A DNA stretch of 64,000 nucleotides from Pararobbsia alpina_A (GCF_965118125.1 NZ_OZ221287.1:1550001-1614000), one strand, 5' to 3'. Positions 33,504 through 42,851 are shown, counted from the stretch's first letter. Notes: a model not told the origin generated them from the sequence alone. Program-made: numbers and translations.

Positions 33504-33994
33504 TCGGCCAGGAACGCCAGTCTTTGCGCGGAATTTCGTCCCGAAAACTCCGCAAATCGCCAACATTTCATCCGGTTTTACCGTGATCCGAGCCGCCCGG
33601 AGACCCCTCTCCTGGCGGGCCGCGACAGGGTTTGGCACTGTCCGGATCTGCGCTCAAACAACGTTCGCCAACACGCCGATGGCGTCGCGGCCACAACTCG
33701 CCATTACAATAGCCTCGCCGAAACGGAAGGGGGTTCTCGACCACGGCGCGTGACGTCCGCGTGAACGCGGTGCGACCGCGGCGCCCAATTTTCGGGCGCG
33801 GGTATCGAGGCCCTTGTTTCATATCGGCTTTTTGCAGAACTCCCTGGCTTGTCCACGCAGTTGTCCACAAACGATGGGGATAATTGCCGCAGGCGCGGTG
33901 CCGACGCAGTGTGTATCGGCATGCGTTATGCGGTCGCGTGGCTCTGCCAGGCGGTTCCGCCAGACAAGCAATCCAGTCTCCAGCGCAACGGGCT
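33504..33994. other. Intergenic region uup-parE with DnaA-box-like 9-mers
   Basis: 490 bp without a convincing gene. It holds TTGTCCAC at 33849-33856, TTGTCCACA at 33861-33869 (one mismatch to the DnaA box TTATCCACA) and TGGGGATAA at 33875-33883 (reverse strand box-like), clustered 110-150 bp before parE. A TACAAT at 33705-33710 is a possible -10 without a good -35. Confidence 0.4.
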
Positions 33995-35980
33995 ATGTCC
34001 ACGAAGAAGCCAACACCGTCATACAGCGAAGCATCGATCAAGGTGCTCAAGGGGCTTGAACCGGTCAAGCAACGACCGGGCATGTACACGCGCACCGAGA
34101 ACCCGCTGCACATCATTCAGGAGGTCATCGACAATGCTTCCGACGAAGCGCTCGGTGGCCACGGCAAACAGATCCTCGTCACGTTGCACGCCGATGGTTC
34201 GGTCAGCGTCGAGGACGATGGCCGGGGCATTCCTTTCGGGCTCCACCCGGAAGAAGGCGTTCCCGTCATCGAGATCGTCTACACGCGCCTGCATGCGGGC
34301 GGGAAGTTCGACAAGGCTGCCGGCGGCGCCTATACGTTTTCGGGCGGCCTGCATGGCGTGGGCGTGTCGGTGACGAACGCACTGTCGACGCGTCTCGACG
34401 TCAAGGTCTGGCGCGAGAACAAGGTCGCCGAACTGGGCTTCGCGCATGGCGACGTCGTGCGCGCGCTCGAAGTGCACCCCGCGGCCCGCGGCGACAAGAA
34501 ATCGGGTACGCGCGTCAGCGTGTGGCCGGATCCCAAATACTTCGACTCCGCCAACCTTCCGCTCGCCGAGCTGCAACGTCTGCTGCGTTCGAAGGCCGTG
34601 CTGTTGCCGGGCGTCGAGGTCGTTCTCTCTATCGAGAAAAGCGGCGAACGATTCAGCTGGAAGTACGACTCGGGCCTGCGCGGCTATCTGCTCGAAGGTC
34701 TCGGTGATGCCGAGCCGCTGATCCCGTTGTTCGAAGGCGAACGCTTTGCGGACGGCGCGCGCGGCAGCGACGACAACTTCGCCGAAGGTGAAGGCGCCGC
34801 ATGGGTCGTCGCATGGACCGAGGAAGGGGCGCTTGTTCGCGAGTCGTACGTGAACCTGATCCCGACACCCGCGGGCGGCACGCATGAATCCGGGCTGCGC
34901 GAAGGGCTGTTCCAGGCCGTCAAGAGCTTTATCGAACTCCATAGCCTGTTGCCCAAGGGCGTGCGCCTGTTGCCAGAAGACGTGTTCTCGCGCGTGTCGT
35001 TCGTGCTCTCGGCAAAGGTGCTCGATCCGCAGTTCCAGGGGCAGATCAAGGAGCGTCTGAACAGCCGCGATGCCGTGCGTCTCGTGTCGTCGTTCACGCG
35101 GCCGGGGCTCGAGCTCTGGCTCAATCAGCACGTCGACCAGGGTCGCAAGCTTGCCGACCTCGTGATCAAGCAGGCGCAGGCACGCACGCGTGCGGGCCAG
35201 AAGGTCGAGAAGCGCAAGAGCTCGGGCGTGGCGGTGCTGCCCGGCAAGCTCACCGATTGCGAATCGACCGAGCTGGGCCGCAACGAACTGTTCCTCGTCG
35301 AGGGCGATTCGGCAGGCGGTTCGGCCAAGATGGGCCGCAACAAGGAGTTCCAGGCCATCCTGCCGTTGCGCGGCAAGGTGCTCAACACCTGGGAGACCGA
35401 ACGCGACCGCCTGTATGCGAACAACGAAGTGCACGACATTGCCGTGGCCATCGGTGTCGATCCGCACAACGCGGACGACAACCCCGACCTGAGCAATCTG
35501 CGCTACGGCAAGATCTGCATCCTCTCGGATGCGGACGTCGACGGCTCGCATATTCAGGTGCTGTTGCTCACGCTGTTCTTCAAGCACTTCCCGCAGCTGA
35601 TCGCCCGCGGTCACGTGCATGTGGCGCGGCCGCCGCTGTTCCGCGTCGACGCGCCGGCGCGCGGCAAGAAGCCTGCGCAGAAGCTCTACGCACTCGACTC
35701 GGGCGAACTGGACGCGATTCTCGACAAGCTGACCAAGGACGGCGTGCGCGAAACGCAGTGGACGATCAGCCGTTTCAAGGGGCTCGGCGAAATGAATGCC
35801 GAGCAGCTCTGGGACACGACGATGAACCCCGACACGCGCCGCCTGATGCCGGTTGCGCTCGGCGAGCTCGACTACACGTCGACCGTCGGCACGATGAATA
35901 TGCTGATGGGCAAGGGTGAGGCCGCCGCACGCCGTGGCTGGATCGAGGAACGAGGCAACGAGGTAGAGGCGGATATCTGA
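33995..35980 (+). CDS. parE: DNA topoisomerase IV subunit B
   Basis: 661 aa from ATG 33995, ParE length (no GyrB insertion). GHKL ATPase motifs: EVIDNASDEA, DDGRGIPFG, GLHGVG; TOPRIM motifs EGDSAGGSA and DADVDGSHI; C-terminal RFKGLGEMN and the PDTRRLMPV region. With ParC it decatenates daughter chromosomes using ATP. Two bp upstream of parC, so the two are co-transcribed. Confidence 0.97.
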   Translation: MSTKKPTPSYSEASIKVLKGLEPVKQRPGMYTRTENPLHIIQEVIDNASDEALGGHGKQILVTLHADGSVSVEDDGRGIPFGLHPEEGVPVIEIVYTRLHAGGKFDKAAGGAYTFSGGLHGVGVSVTNALSTRLDVKVWRENKVAELGFAHGDVVRALEVHPAARGDKKSGTRVSVWPDPKYFDSANLPLAELQRLLRSKAVLLPGVEVVLSIEKSGERFSWKYDSGLRGYLLEGLGDAEPLIPLFEGERFADGARGSDDNFAEGEGAAWVVAWTEEGALVRESYVNLIPTPAGGTHESGLREGLFQAVKSFIELHSLLPKGVRLLPEDVFSRVSFVLSAKVLDPQFQGQIKERLNSRDAVRLVSSFTRPGLELWLNQHVDQGRKLADLVIKQAQARTRAGQKVEKRKSSGVAVLPGKLTDCESTELGRNELFLVEGDSAGGSAKMGRNKEFQAILPLRGKVLNTWETERDRLYANNEVHDIAVAIGVDPHNADDNPDLSNLRYGKICILSDADVDGSHIQVLLLTLFFKHFPQLIARGHVHVARPPLFRVDAPARGKKPAQKLYALDSGELDAILDKLTKDGVRETQWTISRFKGLGEMNAEQLWDTTMNPDTRRLMPVALGELDYTSTVGTMNMLMGKGEAAARRGWIEERGNEVEADI

Positions 35981-35981
35981 T

Positions 35982-38288
35982 ATGGAACAGCAGGACATGG
36001 ATTTCGCACCGCCGGCGGACGGCGAGTATCTGACGCTCGGCAAGTACGCCGAACAGGCCTATCTCGACTACGCGATCAGTGTCGTCAAGGGCCGTGCGCT
36101 GCCGGACGTCAGCGACGGGCAAAAGCCGGTGCAGCGTCGTTTGCTGTATGCGATGAACGAGATGGGGCTGCGTGCCGACTCGAAGCCGGTGAAGTCGGCG
36201 CGTGTGGTCGGTGACGTGCTGGGTAAGTACCATCCTCATGGCGATCAATCCGCCTACGACGCTCTTGTGCGTCTTGCCCAGGATTTTTCGCTGCGCTATC
36301 CGCTGATCGACGGACAGGGCAACTTCGGCTCGCGCGACGGTGACGGCGCCGCGGCGATGCGGTACACGGAAACGCGGCTCGCCGCGGTCGCGCGCCTGCT
36401 GCTTGATGAAATCGACGAAGGCACGGTCGATTTCATGCCGAATTACGACGGCTCGTTCAATGAGCCGAAACTGTTGCCGGCGCGGTTGCCTTTCGTGTTG
36501 CTCAACGGCGCATCGGGGATCGCTGTGGGTCTGGCGACGGAAATCCCGCCGCACAATATGCGCGAAGTCGCCAACGCGGCCGTTGCGCTGATCCGCAATC
36601 CGAAGCTGTCGCATGCGGAACTCGGCGAGTTGCTGCCGGGGCCGGACTTCCCGGGTGGCGGCCAGATCATTTCGTCGGCGGCGGAAATCGCCACGGCGTA
36701 CGAGACGGGCCGGGGCAGCCTCAAGGTTCGTGCGCGCTGGAAGATCGAGGAGATGGCGCGCGGCCAGTGGCAACTCGTGGTGACCGAGCTGCCGCCGAAT
36801 GCGTCTTGCCAGAAGGTCCTCGAGGAGATCGAGGAACTCACGAATCCGAAGATCAAGCTCGGCAAGAAGTCGCTGACGCCGGAACAGTTGCAGACGAAGC
36901 AGAGCATTCTTGCGCAGCTCGATACCGTGCGTGACGAGTCAGGCAAGGACGCACCGGTGCGTCTGGTGTTCGAGCCGAAATCGAGCAAGATCGATCAGAC
37001 CGACTTCATCAACACGCTGCTGGCGCATACGAGCATGGAGTCGGGTGTTGCGCTGAATCTCGTGATGATCGGCACCGATGGCCGTCCGCGCCAGAAATCG
37101 GTGCTCGACGTGCTGCGCGAGTGGGTCGAGTTCCGTGCGTTGACGGTGACCCGGCGCAGCCGCTTCCGGCTCAACAAGGTCAACGACCGGATCCATATTC
37201 TCGAAGGCCGCATGATCGTCTTCCTGAATATCGACGAGGTGATCCGGATCATTCGGGAGGCGGACGAACCCAAGGCGGCGCTGATCGAGCGCTTCAAGCT
37301 CAGCGAGCGCCAGGCCGAAGACATTCTTGAAATCCGTCTGCGGCAGCTTGCGCGCCTCGAGGCGATCAAGATCGAGAAGGAGCTCGAAGGCTTGCGTGAC
37401 GACAAGACGAAGCTCGAAGAGTTGCTCGCGAGCGAGACGGCGCTCAAGCGCCTGATGATCAAGGAGATCGAGGCCGACGCCAAGCAGTACGGCGACGACC
37501 GTCGCACCCTGATTCAGGCCGAAAAGCGCGCGGTGCTCGAAACGCGTGTCGTCGACGAGCCGGTGACGGTCGTCGTGTCGCAGAAGGGCTGGGTGCGTAC
37601 GCAGAAGGGCCACGGGCTCGATGCCGCACAGTTCACGTTCAAGGCCGGCGATGCGTTGTATGGCGCGTTCCCGGCACGGACCACCGATACGCTGGTCGCC
37701 TGGGGCAGTAACGGCCGCGTGTATTCGGTGAGCGTGGCGGCGCTGCCTGGCGGGCGCGGTGACGGTGTACCGGTGACGACGCTGATCGAACTCGAAACGG
37801 GCACGCACCTGATGCACTACTACGCGGCGGGTGCGGATCAGGCGTTGCTGCTGTCTTCGTCGGCTGGCTACGGCTTTATCGCGAAGGTTGGCGACATGTT
37901 CAGCCGCTTGAAGGCGGGCAAGTCGTTCATGACGCTCGACGACGGCGCGCTTCCGCTTGCGCCGATGCCGATGTGGGCGGGTGCGACGCAGGTTGCCTGT
38001 CTGTCGGATGACGGCCGTTTGCTGGTGTTCGGCATGGACGAAATGAAGTCGCTGTCGGGCGGCGGTCGTGGCGTGACGCTGATCGGGCTGGAAGGCAAGG
38101 AAACGCTCGTGCAGGCGACGCCGATCGGGCCGAAGGGCGTTGTGCTGGTGGGCGCGGGCCGCGGTGGCAAGCCCACTGAAGTGACGCTCGGCGGCGCCTC
38201 GCTCGAGCCGCATGTCGGCAAGCGCGCGCGTAAGGGGCGCAAGCCTGAGGCACGTGTGAAGGTCGAGTCGCTGCGACCGGCATTCTGA
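35982..38288 (+). CDS. parC: DNA topoisomerase IV subunit A
   Basis: 768 aa. Active-site Tyr in AAMRYTETRL; quinolone-determining region HPHGDQSAYDALVRLAQ; C-terminal degenerate beta-pinwheel repeats (WVRTQKGHG, GVTLIGLEGKE), shorter than in GyrA and without a GyrA box, as expected for ParC. At the position of the classic resistance Ser (S80 in E. coli) the residue is Gln, followed by SAYD. Cuts and rejoins DNA as the A2B2 enzyme with ParE. Confidence 0.97.
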   Translation: MEQQDMDFAPPADGEYLTLGKYAEQAYLDYAISVVKGRALPDVSDGQKPVQRRLLYAMNEMGLRADSKPVKSARVVGDVLGKYHPHGDQSAYDALVRLAQDFSLRYPLIDGQGNFGSRDGDGAAAMRYTETRLAAVARLLLDEIDEGTVDFMPNYDGSFNEPKLLPARLPFVLLNGASGIAVGLATEIPPHNMREVANAAVALIRNPKLSHAELGELLPGPDFPGGGQIISSAAEIATAYETGRGSLKVRARWKIEEMARGQWQLVVTELPPNASCQKVLEEIEELTNPKIKLGKKSLTPEQLQTKQSILAQLDTVRDESGKDAPVRLVFEPKSSKIDQTDFINTLLAHTSMESGVALNLVMIGTDGRPRQKSVLDVLREWVEFRALTVTRRSRFRLNKVNDRIHILEGRMIVFLNIDEVIRIIREADEPKAALIERFKLSERQAEDILEIRLRQLARLEAIKIEKELEGLRDDKTKLEELLASETALKRLMIKEIEADAKQYGDDRRTLIQAEKRAVLETRVVDEPVTVVVSQKGWVRTQKGHGLDAAQFTFKAGDALYGAFPARTTDTLVAWGSNGRVYSVSVAALPGGRGDGVPVTTLIELETGTHLMHYYAAGADQALLLSSSAGYGFIAKVGDMFSRLKAGKSFMTLDDGALPLAPMPMWAGATQVACLSDDGRLLVFGMDEMKSLSGGGRGVTLIGLEGKETLVQATPIGPKGVVLVGAGRGGKPTEVTLGGASLEPHVGKRARKGRKPEARVKVESLRPAF

Positions 38289-38344
38289 TGCTGCGAGCTC
38301 AGGCGCGAGGTATCGCGCCTGAGCTCAGCGATCGATCCATACTT

Positions 38345-38460
38345 CTCCGCATCTCCGCATCTCCGCATCTCCGCATCTCCGCATCTCCGCTTCCACGCCT
38401 CCACGCCTCCACGCCTCCACGCCTCCACGCCTCCACGCCTCCACGCCTCCACGCCTCCAC
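38345..38460. repeat. Two adjoining octamer tandem arrays
   Basis: CTCCGCAT five times (38345-38384) plus one variant CTCCGCTT (38385-38392), then CCACGCCT eight times (38393-38456) and a half copy CCAC. The two units differ at a few bases, so one may derive from the other. Pyrimidine-rich on the + strand. Lies between parC and the flagellin terminator. Confidence 0.95.
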
Positions 38461-38493
38461 GTGAAGTGGTTGGGTGTCCGAATCAATGGCGCC

Positions 38494-38542
38494 AAAAAAA
38501 TCGGCCCTGTATGCGCACCCGAGGGTGTGGATACAGGGCCGA
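38494..38542 (-). terminator. Flagellin terminator
   Basis: Perfect 12-bp arms TCGGCCCTGTAT (38501-38512) and ATACAGGGCCGA (38531-38542), with further pairing inside. In the - direction it ends in seven T (38500-38494). Placed about 90 bp after the flagellin stop. Confidence 0.93.
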
Positions 38543-38628
38543 GTCAGTTCAACTCTTGGAGGCCTCAGGGGAGGCCACTGGCGCTCAGGCTGCGAGCGCC
38601 AGATTCGGTACTGCTTCGCTTACTGCGC

Positions 38629-40335
38629 TTACTGGAGAAGCTTCAGCACGGTTTGCGGGATTTGGTTCGCTTGCGCGACCATTGCCGTACCGGCTTGTTG
38701 CAGAACTTGAGCGCGCGACAGGCTCGACGCTTCCGATGCGTAGTCCGCATCCTGAATCGCCGATTGCGAGCTTTGTGCGTTCTGCGTCGACGATTGCAGG
38801 TTCGTGATCGTCGATGCGAAGCGGTTTTGCACTGCGCCGAGCTGACCTTGCAGGCTGTCGACTTCGTTCAGTGCCGAGTCCACTGCGAGCAGGGTTTGCT
38901 GTGCGTCAGCGACCGTCAGAACGTCGGCGGTGGCCAGGCTGCTGTTGCCAGCCGCTGCCGTGAAGACCGTCGTTTGAGCCGTCGTCGACAGACCTGCGTC
39001 CGAAGCGACTGCGCTGCTGCCCGACAGGGTGATGCCGGCGTTCGAGAACGATTCGAGTTGCAGGTGGCCGCTCGAGTCTGCCGATGCGACAACGTTCGTA
39101 ATGTGAGCGTTGTTGATCGCGGTGGCGAGGTCCGATGCGTTCCACGTCGTGCCCGTCGTGACGACCGTGCCGTTCAGCGTGAAGCTCGTTGCGGTCGTGC
39201 CCGACAGCGAAGCCGACGAATTGACTGCGCGACCCGTAGCTTGCAGGTTCGTGCCGGTCGACAGCGTCGTTGCGTCCGTGCCCGACAGGCCGATCGTGCT
39301 GCTCGACGACATCGTGATCGTGCCGTAGAGGGTCTTTGCCGTCGACGTGATCGCTGCACCGCCCGTCGAGATCGCGCCAGCGCTCGACGAATCGGTGATC
39401 GCGATGTTGCGGCCGTCAGCTGCCGTCAGGGCCAGCGAACCGTCTGCGTTTTGCGAAGCCGTCACACCCGTCGACGACGATTGTGCGTTGATGCCGTTGA
39501 TCAGGTCACCAACCGACAGGGCGCCGACGCCTGCGCTGTACACGTCCGTGCCGTTGATGTTGATCGTCGTAGCCGTCGTCACCGATGCCGACAGCGTGAC
39601 GTTTTGCGTGTTCGTCGCCGTGACGCTCAGGCCCGAGATGTCCGACGAGTTGATCGCCGATGCTGCTGCGTAGGCCGAGTCAGCTGCCTGGCCTTGACCG
39701 CTACCGGCCTTAGCCGTGCCGATGGCGTACGTTGCGCCGCCACCGAGCTGGATCGCGAGCGAACCCGACGACAGGTTTTGACCCGAAGCCGAACCGATTT
39801 GCAGCGTCGTTTCCGACGTTTGACCGATTTGCGAGGTCTTCACGCTGGACGACAGGTTCACGCTGATCGTCTGGCCAGCGTTTGCGCCGACCTGGAAGTT
39901 CGCGACGCCGAACGAGCCGTCGAGAAGGTTCAAGCCGTTGTATTGCGTTTGCGACGCGATACGGTTGATTTCCGAGAGGCGTTGCTGAACTTCCTGGTTC
40001 ATCGACTGACGGTCGGTCGACGAGTAGGTCGAGTTCGAAGCTTGCACGGCCAGCTGGCGGATACGTTGCAGGTTCGACGTGATTTGCGACAGAGCGGAAC
40101 CGGCTGTTTGTGCCAGCGAGATACCGTTCGTTGCGTTTTGTTGAGCAGCTGTCAAACCGTTGATTTGCGAGGTCATGCGATCCGAGATCGCGAGGCCTGC
40201 AGCATCATCCGCCGCGCTGTTGATCTTCAGGCCGGACGACAGACGCGTGACAGCCGAAGTCAGGCTGGCTTGCGAGTTCGTCAGGTTGTTCTGAGCGATC
40301 TGCGAGAGGATGTTGGTATTGATGATCGAGGACAT
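38629..40335 (-). CDS. fliC: Flagellin
   Basis: 568 aa. Conserved D0/D1 N-terminus (INTNILSQIAQNNLTNSQ, then LSSGLKINSAADDAAGLAIS) and C-terminus (GAVQNRFASTITNLQSS, then AQVLQQAGTAMVAQANQIPQ). Between residues about 170 and 470 lies a long Thr/Ser/Ala/Gly-rich D2/D3 insert made of imperfect beta repeats, making it larger than the common 380-500-aa Burkholderiaceae flagellins. Exported by the flagellar type III system. GGAG before the ATG, a sigma-28-like promoter about 100 bp upstream. No other flagellar gene is in the window. Confidence 0.97.
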   Translation of the reverse strand: MSSIINTNILSQIAQNNLTNSQASLTSAVTRLSSGLKINSAADDAAGLAISDRMTSQINGLTAAQQNATNGISLAQTAGSALSQITSNLQRIRQLAVQASNSTYSSTDRQSMNQEVQQRLSEINRIASQTQYNGLNLLDGSFGVANFQVGANAGQTISVNLSSSVKTSQIGQTSETTLQIGSASGQNLSSGSLAIQLGGGATYAIGTAKAGSGQGQAADSAYAAASAINSSDISGLSVTATNTQNVTLSASVTTATTININGTDVYSAGVGALSVGDLINGINAQSSSTGVTASQNADGSLALTAADGRNIAITDSSSAGAISTGGAAITSTAKTLYGTITMSSSSTIGLSGTDATTLSTGTNLQATGRAVNSSASLSGTTATSFTLNGTVVTTGTTWNASDLATAINNAHITNVVASADSSGHLQLESFSNAGITLSGSSAVASDAGLSTTAQTTVFTAAAGNSSLATADVLTVADAQQTLLAVDSALNEVDSLQGQLGAVQNRFASTITNLQSSTQNAQSSQSAIQDADYASEASSLSRAQVLQQAGTAMVAQANQIPQTVLKLLQ

Positions 40336-40425
40336 GAAACAACTCCGTTTTCCAAGAGATGTGCGCCGAAGCGCACGTCGATCGGTAAATCGAATTCAGT
40401 ATTCAGAATGCGACCGACATTTTTG

Positions 40426-40452
40426 TTAACGGAGCGTGACATTCGACCTTTA
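40426..40452 (-). promoter_or_regulatory. Sigma-28-like flagellin promoter
   Basis: On the - strand: TAAA (40452-40449), 15 bp, TCCGTTAA (40433-40426), matching TAAA-N15-GCCGATAA at 10 of 12 positions. Start expected near 40418, giving a leader of about 80 nt. Confidence 0.7.
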
Positions 40453-40635
40453 ATCAATATTTCGATTTATTTTTTTATTTGCCGAAAAAATACGCAAATT
40501 AATAATCTTGATTTTAGTTGAGTGTCGGGCTACTGATGTTATCGGCTGTAATCTGAGGATCTTGAGGCGAGGGAGCGCGAAGAGCCGCATCGGGTAACGA
40601 TTTCCGATGCCGGAGGGGTGGCTGGTGGGTGCCCC

Positions 40636-40663
40636 ATTGTAATGATGGTTACAATCTTGACAA
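40636..40663 (-). promoter_or_regulatory. Inverted repeat overlapping a - strand promoter-like sequence
   Basis: ATTGTAA (40636-40642) and TTACAAT (40649-40655) form a 7-bp inverted repeat. On the - strand TTGTCA, 16 bp, TACAAT reads through it toward flagellin. It lies in the 610-bp gap 40336-40944, which holds no convincing gene and is AT-rich near 40440-40520 and 40670-40760. Confidence 0.4.
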
Positions 40664-40944
40664 ATCCGTGAAAATACCCATTTCCCGATTATGTTTCGTG
40701 TTCGGGTGGGGTTTGTTTAGTTGGCAACTAATAGAAGTCTTTTAAAATCATTGGGTGAACGTCATTTGATTAGTTTGTCAGACGAAACAAAAACCGAGTC
40801 CCTGTTGCCTCCTGACTGCCTCGGCGGGAATGCCATTCACCCTCCACGGGTCAAGGCGTCGGTCGGCGCCCCTCGACAGGCAGGGTGCCAGCAGACAGGG
40901 ATGGGGAGTGGTGATGCGAGGTGGTGCAGGAGCAAGGCAAACAG

Positions 40945-42204
40945 CTAGCGGACCAGCGCAAGGTGCGGGCGGGACATGCCGCTCCGAATGTCCTCGGATG
41001 CGGTCGTCGGCGCAGGAACGTTCGCCGTTGCCAATCTGGCGTCACGCTCATGCCGGGCTGAGAGCGCGAGCGCGCGCGCCTGGTCGTGACGCTCGATCGC
41101 ATCGAGGCCAAATAGCGCATCGATGCTGGTTGAGTTCAGCACATAGCGTCCGGACGGGTCGCGGTGCACGAAGGCCAGTCGCTCGAGACGCTTGATCGCG
41201 CCCTGGACTTCGGTTTTCGACACGTGCTCGACGCCGATCGCGTGGGCATAGGCTGCACGGCGGTCCGCCACGTACAACTCGGCCCCCGATCGCCAGACTG
41301 CGCGCAATACCGCGGCCTGAAGGTCCGAAAGCCTCCCGAGCCCCGATTCGGTGTAGTGCCTGGCAATCGCCCATCGACGCACGTCGCGCTCTGCGGCCGC
41401 GAGGCTCGGCGCATCGCCGCACGTGAGGCGGGTCACGGTGTCGCGAAACAGCTGAGGCGAGCGGCCCACGGCGGACCACGTCGTGCGCAGCGCCTCGATC
41501 GGCATATCGTGCCCGTTGGCGCGGCTTGCGACCCACTGAGCTGCCGCGTGGAGAAAGTCTTCGCCGAGATGCGGCAGGGATTCGATTCGCCCGAGCGTGT
41601 CGACCGACGAGGGGAGCGTGCCGGACGATTGCCACGGCAGGCGCGACGACGTCATGAAGACCCGCCACGTCGGCGAGGCGCGCATCGCACTCTGCACGCT
41701 CAGGAAGCTCGCGAGCGTCATCCATTCGCCGGCGGAAAGGTGCTCGACGTCATCGAATACGATCAGGATGGCCTGGCGAGGCGCGGCCGCGAGACACTCG
41801 GACATCGCACCGATGACATGACTGAGCCCGGCAAAGGGCGCTTGATCGAGGACCCGATCGACGGTCGAGCCGTGCGGCTCGCGATGACCCAATGAACCCA
41901 GCAGGATCGAAGTCGTCGAGGCGGGTACCGGTTTGCCGGCTGTAGTCATCGACGTCCCGTCGCCGGTGCTTGCGTAGGGGGCTCCCGTCGAGGCCTTGCC
42001 GAAACTCACGTAGTGCGTGTCGATCCCATGGGTCGACGCGAACGGCAGCAGGTCGTGCTTCGCAAAGGCCGTTTTTCCGCAGCCGCGCGGGCCGGTCAGC
42101 GTGCATGCGCGCTCGCGCGAAGCGAACAGCGTATGAAGATAGAGTTCGGCCAGCCATGCGCGATGGCGATGGGGCCACGGGGAAAACATCGGCTCGCTGG
42201 GCAT
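40945..42204 (-). CDS. AAA/STAND-like ATPase with C-terminal winged helix
   Basis: 419 aa. Walker A GPRGCGKT (residues 38-45), Walker B ILIVFDDVEH (about 145-154), a sensor-like WRVFMTSSRLPW, and a C-terminal region (about 290-380) that looks like a winged helix (LQAAVLRAVWRSG, then VSKTEVQGAIKRLERLAFVH). The layout resembles ORC/ExeA-type or STAND ATPases that act on DNA or as regulatory switches. Transcribed alone, between flagellin and CopD genes. Function unknown. Confidence 0.7.
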   Translation of the reverse strand: MPSEPMFSPWPHRHRAWLAELYLHTLFASRERACTLTGPRGCGKTAFAKHDLLPFASTHGIDTHYVSFGKASTGAPYASTGDGTSMTTAGKPVPASTTSILLGSLGHREPHGSTVDRVLDQAPFAGLSHVIGAMSECLAAAPRQAILIVFDDVEHLSAGEWMTLASFLSVQSAMRASPTWRVFMTSSRLPWQSSGTLPSSVDTLGRIESLPHLGEDFLHAAAQWVASRANGHDMPIEALRTTWSAVGRSPQLFRDTVTRLTCGDAPSLAAAERDVRRWAIARHYTESGLGRLSDLQAAVLRAVWRSGAELYVADRRAAYAHAIGVEHVSKTEVQGAIKRLERLAFVHRDPSGRYVLNSTSIDALFGLDAIERHDQARALALSARHERDARLATANVPAPTTASEDIRSGMSRPHLALVR

Positions 42205-42395
42205 GACGGATTCACGCGGGACAGGCGCCTAGTCTGGCACCGCGTACCTTAAGACTTTCTTAACTGATCGCCCGCGGAGTCTGCCAATCGGGTAGTCTGC
42301 GCACTGTGCGTGCGCTCGCCGTCTGCGCGCTCGCCCATATCACGTCGCGCCGGCCGATTCGTGCGCGACCGACGCAACGTTCCTGAGATCGCTCA

Positions 42396-42851
42396 ATGAT
42401 TCACGCATTCGATGTCGCGCTGTTCCTCCACATCCTGAGTGTGGCCGTCTGGGTCGGCGGCATGGTGTTTGCCCATTTCTGCCTGCGCCCGGCCGTTGCG
42501 GAGCTGACCCCGCAGTCACGATTGCCGCTCATGGAGTCGGCGCTCGGCAAGTTCTTCATGTGGGTGAGCGTGGCGGTGATCGTGATTCTTCTGAGCGGCG
42601 GCTTCATGATGGCCAAGGTCGGCAATATGCAGGCGCCATGGCCGGTGCTTGCCATGGCGGCGACGGGCATCGTCATGATGATGCTGTTCGGTCACCTGCG
42701 CTTTGCGATGTTCCCGCGCGTGCAGCGCGCCGTGCAGGCGCAACGCTGGCCCGACGGGGCGGCGGCGATCGCGTCGATTCGTCGCATCGTCATGATCAAT
42801 CTCGTACTCGGTATCGTGACGATCGCTTTCGGTGTGCTCGGGCGCGTTTGA
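42396..42851 (+). CDS. CopD-family four-TM membrane protein
   Basis: 151 aa, four hydrophobic helices (FLHILSVAVWVGGMVFAHF, WVSVAVIVILLSGGFMMA, VLAMAATGIVMMMLFG, IVMINLVLGIVTIAFGVLG). The HIxSVxxWVGGM motif in helix 1 belongs to the CopD-like family of inner-membrane proteins with copper- or haem-linked roles. Single gene, converging on the GGDEF-EAL gene. Confidence 0.75.
   Translation: MIHAFDVALFLHILSVAVWVGGMVFAHFCLRPAVAELTPQSRLPLMESALGKFFMWVSVAVIVILLSGGFMMAKVGNMQAPWPVLAMAATGIVMMMLFGHLRFAMFPRVQRAVQAQRWPDGAAAIASIRRIVMINLVLGIVTIAFGVLGRV

Noticed and set aside
31566..33638. 690-codon - strand frame opposite uup
   Set aside because: Shadow of uup; no start signal and no domain.
34019..36043. 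674-codon - strand frame opposite parE
   Set aside because: Shadow of parE, with the same antisense composition as the other long reverse frames.
37868..38452. - strand frame reading through the octamer arrays into parC
   Set aside because: The repeats lack stops in this frame, which creates an artificial Arg/Gly/Glu repeat peptide; most of the frame is antisense parC.
38345..38460. Tandem octamers as a CRISPR array
   Set aside because: Units are 8 bp and directly abutting, with no spacers and no cas genes.
38461..40521. 686-codon + strand frame opposite flagellin
   Set aside because: Arg/Cys/Asp-rich product typical of antisense to a Thr/Ser/Ala-rich gene; flagellin is unambiguous on the other strand.
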